DNA of 9,806 bases from Kiritimatiellia bacterium (GTDB lineage: Bacteria > Verrucomicrobiota > Kiritimatiellia > RFP12 > DVOR01). Location of the stretch: NCBI GenBank assembly GCA_900771325.1, contig CAAGNN010000028.1, positions 1 to 9,806 of the forward strand, in the 5' to 3' direction. A program made the translations under genes and the position numbers. This document shows, piece after piece, positions 5,214 through 9,806 of the stretch. The notes beneath the pieces are model-generated. The model ran no database searches and had not been told where the DNA came from. It worked only from the letters and a program-made list of their open reading frames with translations. Each line of letters opens with the position of its first letter. The first letter of the stretch is position 1.

Positions 5214-6565
5214 TGGGAAGCCGGGCGATTGGGTTGGCCTTGGGGCTCTGCGCGGGGCGGTTGCTCTGCGCGGGGGAGGCCGTCTCGCCCGGGTTTACGC
5301 TGGATTTGCGCTATGCGCCGAGCGGGGTGACGCCCGGCGCGTGGGCGACGGCTGAGGCGGAAGGGACCTCGGCGGCCTTCGTGGCGCGGACGGTCGAGCG
5401 CGCGGTTGATAGCGATGGGGACTCGCTGCCCGATGCGTGGGAGCGGGAGATGGGGCTTGACCCCGAGGTGGCCGATGGCGAGGCCGATCCCGATGGCGAT
5501 GGGCGGACGAACCGCGAGGAGTTTAATGCCGGGACCCATCCGCTCGTGGCGGAGGATTGGGCGGGGGCGATTGGGGAGAGTGCGGGGAGCACGATCAACA
5601 CCGGGGCCTATCCGCTGGGCTTTTCGATTGACCGCGATGGGGACGGTCTGCCGGATTGGTGGGAGGCGCGTTATGGGTTGGACCCGTTGGACGCGGCCGA
5701 TGCGTGGGGCGACCCCGACGGCGATGGGGTCGCCAATCTGGAGGAGTATTTGGCCGGGACGCAGCCGGACCACGACGACCGCCTGGTGGAGGTCTGGGGA
5801 CTCTCGACGTGCTTTGATGTGGATACCGCCGGGCGCGCGCCCGATAGCGACAAGGATGGTCTGCCCGATGCGTGGGAGGTAGCTCACGGGCTCAATCCGC
5901 ACGACCCGAGCGACGCGCAGCGCGATAGCGATGGCGATGGGCGGACGAATCTGGAAGAGTATAATGCCGGCACCCATCCCCTGGTGGCAGACCTATGGGA
6001 GCGCTCGGCGGCAGAGAACGCGAATGGTCCCTTCGTCACCGACACGCGGGTGGAGCTTCGCGGCCACAATCCCTCCTTCGACGAGACCTTTGCCGTGACG
6101 CTGGAATCCGGCCGCTTTGTCTGCGACACCGGCGGGCTTTACTACGATTGGGACGGCGATGGGATCCCCAACTGGTGGGAGGCCCGCTACGCTCGCGACA
6201 AGGTCTCGCTCGATGCCGATGCCGATCCCGATGGCGATGGCTACTCCAATCGCGACGAGTTCGTGCTCTACTCCGACCCGACGGACGCGCACTCGGCCTT
6301 CCGTCTGACCCTGGGCGCGCAGGCGCCGCAGCCGCTCTTGAGGCTCGCCGCGAGCGAGGGCGAGGGGGCGAGCGTGCTCTACCTCTCGTGGCCCTCGGCC
6401 CAGGGGCGGCGTTACCGCGTGTTGACCAAACAGACGCTGGCCGAGGCGTGGGAGGCCGAGGCGCTCTACACCCTCGAGGGCACGGGCGAGGTGCTCTCGG
6501 TGCCGCTCCCCGCCGGCGAGGCTACGCGCTTCTTCCGCGTGACGGTTGAGCTGATTGAGCCCTGA
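5210..6565 (+). CDS. Secreted calcium-loop (thrombospondin type 3-like) repeat protein
   Basis: A 451-residue exported protein, last gene of the operon. Residues 1-21 form a signal peptide. Eight DxDGDGxxD/N-type loops, expected to bind calcium, occur as four paired units at about 67-110, 141-185, 212-256 and 313-355. Each has the form D-D-G-D--PDxWE--(G)L-P, then DPDGDG--N-EE--AGT-P. Units 1 and 3 (PDAWE) resemble each other more than units 2 and 4 (P[DN]WWEARY), an ABAB pattern. Residues 363-451 form a beta domain (LSWPSAQGRRYRVL ... RFFRVTVEL) of a kind common at the C-termini of large Verrucomicrobiota secreted proteins. The start at 5210 overlaps the previous stop (ATGA) and lies ten bases after AAGGAGG (5193-5199); the adjacent ATG at 5213 is possible. 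The likely role is a calcium-stabilised surface or secreted structural protein working with the two coupled upstream products. Confidence 0.88.
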   Translation: MMGSRAIGLALGLCAGRLLCAGEAVSPGFTLDLRYAPSGVTPGAWATAEAEGTSAAFVARTVERAVDSDGDSLPDAWEREMGLDPEVADGEADPDGDGRTNREEFNAGTHPLVAEDWAGAIGESAGSTINTGAYPLGFSIDRDGDGLPDWWEARYGLDPLDAADAWGDPDGDGVANLEEYLAGTQPDHDDRLVEVWGLSTCFDVDTAGRAPDSDKDGLPDAWEVAHGLNPHDPSDAQRDSDGDGRTNLEEYNAGTHPLVADLWERSAAENANGPFVTDTRVELRGHNPSFDETFAVTLESGRFVCDTGGLYYDWDGDGIPNWWEARYARDKVSLDADADPDGDGYSNRDEFVLYSDPTDAHSAFRLTLGAQAPQPLLRLAASEGEGASVLYLSWPSAQGRRYRVLTKQTLAEAWEAEALYTLEGTGEVLSVPLPAGEATRFFRVTVELIEP

Positions 6566-6604
6566 GCCAAGCACATCAGGCGTTTCCCCCGCGCGCGGGG
6601 ATTG

Positions 6605-6613
6605 TGCTATACT
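6605..6613 (+). promoter_or_regulatory. Extended -10 promoter placed for a leaderless mRNA
   Basis: TGCTATACT combines the TGn extension with a near-consensus -10 box (6608-6613). The last base is seven bases before the ATG at 6621, so transcription would start at or beside the start codon. No good -35 box is present; a CCCCGCG/CGCGGGG palindrome (6587-6600) occupies that place. No ribosome binding site precedes the ATG. Confidence 0.6.
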
Positions 6614-6620
6614 GCGCGGT

Positions 6621-7460
6621 ATGAAGTTTGACTTTCCTATAGTGTTGCGGCGGCCGTTGATTGTCTTTGACATTGAGTCGACGGGGATTAGTCCGCGAGC
6701 GGACCGGATTATCGAGTTGGCGGCGTTGCGGTTGAACCCGGATGGAACGCGCGATGACCGGGTGTGGCTCTTGAATCCGACGGTGAAGATTCCGGTGGAG
6801 TCGATTGCCATCCACGGGATTACCGACGCGGAGGTGGCGGATTGCCCGACCTTTGCCGAGAAGGCTTTCGAGATTTTTACCTTCTTTGAGGGGTGCGACC
6901 TGGGGGGCTTCTCGGTGGGCTACTTCGATGCGCAGATCCTCAACGAGGAGTTCCTGCGCTGCGGCATTCGCGACTTCCATCCCGATGGGCGCGCGATTGT
7001 CGATGCCCAGAAGATTTACCACAAGCGCGAGCCGCGCGACTTGACGGCGGCCTTGAAGTTCTACTGCAATCGCGATTTGGGGGCCGACGCGCACGGGGCC
7101 TTGGCCGACGCGCAGGCCACGCTGGAGGTGCTGGTGGGGCAGTTGGCGCGCTACCCGGATTTGCCTCGGAGCGTGGATGCGCTCGATCGGATGTTTAACC
7201 CGCAGGATCCGCTGAATGTCGACCGCCAGGGCCGTTGGCGGTGGATGAATGGCGAGGTGTGCGTCAACTTCGGGAAGAAGAAGGGAACGAAGTTGCGCGA
7301 CTTGGCCAACGATCCGCACGAGGGCCACGCCTACCTGAAGTGGATGACGCGCGGAGACTTCCCGGAGGATACGCGCCAGGTGGCCGAGCAGGCCCTCAAG
7401 GGGATTTTGCCGACGAAGGGGCAGAGCGTGGCCCAGAAGTTGGCGAGCGGAGAACGGTGA
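6621..7460 (+). CDS. DnaQ-like DEDDh 3'-5' exonuclease with ExoX-type C-terminal domain
   Basis: A 279-residue cytoplasmic protein. Residues 10-180 are an RNase T/DnaQ exonuclease domain with all acidic residues: FDIES (Asp17, Glu19), GYFDAQIL (Asp103) and HGALAD (His158, Asp163), defining the DEDDh class of two-metal 3'-5' nucleases. Residues about 205-262 (NFGKKKGTKLRDLANDP, then YLKWMTRGDFPEDTR) match the small domain found at the C-terminus of exodeoxyribonuclease X-like proteins and also as a stand-alone DUF3820-type protein. The arrangement suggests an accessory repair exonuclease and not the replicative proofreading subunit. The ATG at 6621 is chosen because the FDIES strand follows closely and because an extended -10 box sits seven bases upstream; upstream in-frame codons run into the previous gene's end. 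There is 55 bp between that stop and this ATG. Exact orthology cannot be assigned. Confidence 0.88.
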   Translation: MKFDFPIVLRRPLIVFDIESTGISPRADRIIELAALRLNPDGTRDDRVWLLNPTVKIPVESIAIHGITDAEVADCPTFAEKAFEIFTFFEGCDLGGFSVGYFDAQILNEEFLRCGIRDFHPDGRAIVDAQKIYHKREPRDLTAALKFYCNRDLGADAHGALADAQATLEVLVGQLARYPDLPRSVDALDRMFNPQDPLNVDRQGRWRWMNGEVCVNFGKKKGTKLRDLANDPHEGHAYLKWMTRGDFPEDTRQVAEQALKGILPTKGQSVAQKLASGER

Positions 7461-7471
7461 ACGGATAGCCT

Positions 7472-7496
7472 TATACTAACCGCGCGCGCACGCGCG
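7472..7496 (+). promoter_or_regulatory. Possible -10 box and GC hairpin before the acyltransferase
   Basis: TATACT (7472-7477) is a good -10 box but has neither a -35 partner nor a TGn extension. It is followed by CGCGCG (7481-7486) and CGCGCG (7491-7496), which can pair across CGCA. The gene may have its own start here or be read from the exonuclease promoter. Confidence 0.35.
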
Positions 7497-7521
7497 AGGA
7501 TCTTTAAGGAGGAGAGAGACC

Positions 7522-8346
7522 ATGCGGAATGTCGAAGCTTTCATCAAGGAGTTCCAGGAGACGGGGTCCTACCGGACGCCGCCGGAGGCGTTGGGCAAGC
7601 GGCGGAAGGCGGGGGTGTTGACCTCGCTGGCCTTCAATCTGCGCGCGCTGGGAGGGGCGATGGGGCGCGGCGGGTGGTTGGCCCATCGCGAGGCCTTTGA
7701 CAATCGGCGCTGGCAGGAGTGCGGCTTCCACCTCTTTTGGGAGACCGAGCGCCTGGGTACGGAGGTCATCCTGGAGGGGTTCGACCAGCTGAAGGGGGTG
7801 GGCCCGGTGGTGGTGGTCTCAAACCACATGAGCCTCTACGAGACCTTTGCCTTCCCGCCGCTGCTGCTGGCCTATGGGGAGGTGGCGATTGTCCTCAAGT
7901 CCTCGCTCCTGGGGATGCCGTGGGTGGGCAAGACCTTCGCCTCGCGTAAGGTTATCCCGGTGGGGCGGACGGACCCGCGCTCGGACCTCAAGGCCGTGCT
8001 CGAGCAGGGCGAGCGCTTCATCCGCGAGGACAAGGCCTCGGTGGTGCTCTATCCGCAGGGAACGCGCCAGCCTTACTTCGACTGCCACCACTTCAACACC
8101 TTGGGGGTGAAGTTGGCCCAGAATGCGGGCGTGCCGGTGGTGCCGGTGGCCGGGCAGACGGCTTTCTTGGGCGTGGGGAAGTACACGAAGGACTTTGGGC
8201 CGGTCAATCCGGAGATTCCCGTGCGCTTTGCCTGCGGGCCGGTCATCCCCGTCACGCGCGCCAATGCCAAGGAGGCGCAGGCGCAGTGCATCGACTTCAT
8301 CGCCTCGAAGCTGGAGGCGTGGGGCAAGGTGGAGGTCCGGCGCTAG
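7522..8346 (+). CDS. PlsC-type lysophospholipid acyltransferase family protein
   Basis: A 274-residue protein of the glycerophosphate acyltransferase superfamily, which transfers acyl chains to lysophospholipids or related lipids at the inner membrane. The ordered motifs are visible: motif I NHMSLYE (101-107), motif II around GKTFASRKVIPVGR (136-149), motif III YPQGTR (177-182) and motif IV VPVVPVAGQT (204-213). Two motif positions differ from the PlsC consensus. The HX4D dyad is HX4E (His102, Glu107), a variant known in LpxL-type enzymes, and FPEGTR reads YPQGTR. No clear transmembrane helix precedes motif I; the region at 30-50 is only moderately hydrophobic. AAGGAGG (7506-7512) lies nine bases before the ATG. 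The next gene follows after 18 bases, so the two are probably cotranscribed. The substrate cannot be told from sequence; a 1-acylglycerol-3-phosphate acyltransferase or an envelope-lipid-specific relative is possible. Confidence 0.82.
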   Translation: MRNVEAFIKEFQETGSYRTPPEALGKRRKAGVLTSLAFNLRALGGAMGRGGWLAHREAFDNRRWQECGFHLFWETERLGTEVILEGFDQLKGVGPVVVVSNHMSLYETFAFPPLLLAYGEVAIVLKSSLLGMPWVGKTFASRKVIPVGRTDPRSDLKAVLEQGERFIREDKASVVLYPQGTRQPYFDCHHFNTLGVKLAQNAGVPVVPVAGQTAFLGVGKYTKDFGPVNPEIPVRFACGPVIPVTRANAKEAQAQCIDFIASKLEAWGKVEVRR

Positions 8347-8364
8347 GCCGGGAAGGAGGGCGCG

Positions 8365-9246
8365 ATGGGCGGTTGGATGCGGCGCATAGGCGCAGGGCTG
8401 TTGGGGCTTTGCCTGGGGTGGGGTCTGCTGGCGGCGCCGGAGGCGTTGGCGCAGTTCTCGATGGCCGAACAGTTCTCGGCCGAGGTGATTACCAATGCCT
8501 TCGGCGAGACGATGCCGATGCGAGTCTGGCGGAAGTATCGGCCCAAGGACTTGCCGGTGCCGGTGGTGGTGCTCTTGCACGGGAGCGGCGAGTGCGGGCA
8601 GGATAACGCCGCGCAGTTGGCCCCCTTCGACGCGCTCTACAAAACCGTCTTGGTGGACAGCGCCATTCCCCCCGCGCTCTACCTCCTGCCGCAGTGCACG
8701 CAGGCCAATGCCTGGGTGCGGACGATTGCCTTCCAGCCCGACTACCGTCTGCCGCGCTACCCGGCCCCGGCCTTGAAGACGGTCAAGGAGTATTTGGATG
8801 AGCTCGTGCGCCAGGGGGTGGCCGACCCGGAGCGGCTCTATATCGGCGGCTACTCGCTGGGCGGCTTTGGTACGTGGGATGCCATCGAGCGTTGGCCGGA
8901 GTACTTTGCCGCGGCCGTGCCGGTCTGTGGTGGCGGATCGACGCAGGAGGCGGCGGTGAAGGCGGCGGCAACGACCTCGGTGTGGGCCTTTCACGGGTCG
9001 GCGGATAGCTCGGTGCCGGTGGACTGCACGCGGCGGATGATTGCGGCCCTCTCGCAGGCGGGCGTGGCGGCCAAGTACAGCGAATACCCCAACGCCGGGC
9101 ACAACATCTGGTCGCGGGCCTTTGGGGACACGGCGATGCTGCGCTGGCTCTTCCGCCAGAGGCGCGGACAGGTGGAAAAGCGCAGCGAGCCGGGCGTGGT
9201 CGGGGCCGTCTTCGGGCAGCTCCTCGAGTTCGTCAAGCCCGAGTGA
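8365..9246 (+). CDS. Exported alpha/beta hydrolase (LpqC/feruloyl-esterase-like)
   Basis: A 293-residue predicted serine hydrolase. Residues 1-29 form a signal peptide ending ALA, with Gln30 as likely new N-terminus. The fold is readable in order: VVVLLHGSGE (67-76, oxyanion-hole strand and loop), the nucleophile elbow GGYSLGG with Ser164, the acid HGSADSSVP with Asp214, and the base YPNAGHNIW with His246, a complete catalytic triad. The pattern fits the secreted esterase / PHB-depolymerase-like / prolyl-oligopeptidase-type hydrolases that cleave ester bonds in polysaccharide side chains or lipids; the substrate is not deducible. AAGGAGG (8353-8359) is five bases before the ATG, fixing the start. 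It follows the acyltransferase by 18 bases, is likely in its operon, and is closed by a terminator. The last 30 residues extend beyond the usual fold. Confidence 0.87.
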   Translation: MGGWMRRIGAGLLGLCLGWGLLAAPEALAQFSMAEQFSAEVITNAFGETMPMRVWRKYRPKDLPVPVVVLLHGSGECGQDNAAQLAPFDALYKTVLVDSAIPPALYLLPQCTQANAWVRTIAFQPDYRLPRYPAPALKTVKEYLDELVRQGVADPERLYIGGYSLGGFGTWDAIERWPEYFAAAVPVCGGGSTQEAAVKAAATTSVWAFHGSADSSVPVDCTRRMIAALSQAGVAAKYSEYPNAGHNIWSRAFGDTAMLRWLFRQRRGQVEKRSEPGVVGAVFGQLLEFVKPE

Positions 9247-9261
9247 GGGGTGGCCGCGCCA

Positions 9262-9288
9262 AAAAAGTTGCGCGGGGCGAAACTTTTT
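9262..9288 (+). terminator. Terminator after the hydrolase, potentially bidirectional
   Basis: AAAAAGTT (9262-9269) pairs with AACTTTTT (9281-9288); inside, CGC pairs with GCG around GGG, with one G-A mismatch between the two helices. The T-run on the plus strand and the A-run on its left give U-tracts in both directions. It begins 15 bases after the hydrolase stop. Confidence 0.75.
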
Positions 9289-9341
9289 CTGTAACCTCTT
9301 CGGTGGCTCGTGCGTAAACCACGCAAACGGAGGACATCCCT

Positions 9342-9806
9342 ATGGAACTGAATGTCAATGCCACGAATGTCAACGCGAACGTCTCGGCGATCAACCTGGC
9401 GTCCGCCACGGAAAAAGCGGCCGAGATGAGCGGCTCGCAGGCCACCACCCCGCTCTTGGGCGGCGATGGGCTGACCGTCTCGATGAGCGGGAGCAAGCTC
9501 GATAAGCTCGTCGCCCAGATGCAGCTGGAGGAAGAGGATAAGCGCCTGAAGTTGGCGCGCGAACGGTTGGCTGCCGCGCTCGACTTGATTGACGCAATGA
9601 ACGCCCAGCGCGAGGCCGAGCACTCCGAAGCCTACAACAAGATTGACCAGTATGCCCGCGAAATGGAGAGCGTGGAAGCGCAGATTGCCGCCAAGGAGTC
9701 GGCCATCTCCGGGCAGGATACCGCCATTCAGCAGGCCCAGCGCGAGGTGAACAACGCCCAGAAGAATGTCGACCGGGCTCAGCGCGAGGTGGCGAGCGCC
9801 CAGCGC
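9342..9806 (+). CDS. N-terminal part of an unidentified coiled-coil protein
   Basis: The frame runs open to the window edge, giving 155 residues with no stop. GGAGG (9329-9333) lies eight bases before the ATG, so the start is good. There is no signal peptide. Residues 1-45 are polar and low in charge (Asn, Ala, Thr, Ser, Gly), then 52-155 are continuous helix rich in Glu, Lys, Arg, Gln and Ala. From about 128 a clear seven-residue period appears (AQxxVxx repeated three times), the signature of a coiled coil. A terminator separates it from the hydrolase, so it has its own promoter; a TTGCGC/TGTAAC pair with 16 bases between (9268-9295) is a weak candidate. A flexible N-terminus without signal peptide followed by a long coiled coil recalls type III secretion translocators, but also many cytoskeletal or scaffold proteins. 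I do not recognise the family. Confidence 0.8.
   Translation, partial: MELNVNATNVNANVSAINLASATEKAAEMSGSQATTPLLGGDGLTVSMSGSKLDKLVAQMQLEEEDKRLKLARERLAAALDLIDAMNAQREAEHSEAYNKIDQYAREMESVEAQIAAKESAISGQDTAIQQAQREVNNAQKNVDRAQREVASAQR

Noticed and set aside
5153..5977. A minus-strand frame opposite the calcium-loop protein
   Set aside because: Its periodic product only mirrors the DxDGDG repeats on the other strand.
7819..9102. A 427-codon minus-strand frame opposite the acyltransferase and hydrolase
   Set aside because: It is antisense to two genes with complete motifs and good ribosome binding sites; its product is His/Arg-rich low complexity.

Overview
The window reads as chromosomal DNA of a GC-rich, Gram-negative member of the PVC superphylum, most likely a Kiritimatiellota/Verrucomicrobiota lineage. 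This placement is inference. It rests on a short exported protein with a PEP-CTERM-type tail, a secreted sulfatase-modifying-factor-like protein next to a thrombospondin-type-3 repeat protein, a Verrucomicrobiota-style C-terminal beta domain on that repeat protein, and many GC-rich hairpin repeats between genes. All recognised genes lie on the + strand.

Layout. (1) 1-1309: the 3' end of pheS, a strong terminator, then mutY starting directly behind the terminator's T-run. (2) 1310-2164: 855 bases without a credible gene but dense in structure. Two 83-bp copies of a three-hairpin element lie in opposite orientation (76/83 identical, no gaps). Inside them are two perfect palindromes and a nine-copy tandem array of a 22-bp unit. 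The region ends in a consensus sigma70-type promoter whose 17-bp spacer contains a run of ten G. (3) 2165-2806: the small PEP-CTERM-like exported protein and its terminator. (4) 2807-2953: a perfect 34-bp palindrome. (5) 2954-6565: a translationally coupled operon of three exported proteins (zinc-ribbon protein, FGE-like protein lacking the catalytic cysteines, paired calcium-loop repeat protein). (6) 6605-7460: a DEDDh exonuclease fused to an ExoX-type C-terminal domain, apparently read from a leaderless mRNA. (7) 7522-9246: a PlsC-type acyltransferase and an exported alpha/beta hydrolase, probably one operon, closed by a terminator. (8) 9342-9806: the start of a long coiled-coil protein that runs off the window.

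How it fits together. pheS, mutY and the exonuclease are housekeeping or repair genes. The rest is mostly cell-surface or envelope. The most distinctive points are the possibly phase-variable promoter of the PEP-CTERM-like gene, the two-sided repeat complex in front of it with a compensatory base change in one stem, and the three-gene exported operon whose middle member keeps the FGE fold but not its chemistry. I saw no tRNA, rRNA, CRISPR array, transposase or integrase.
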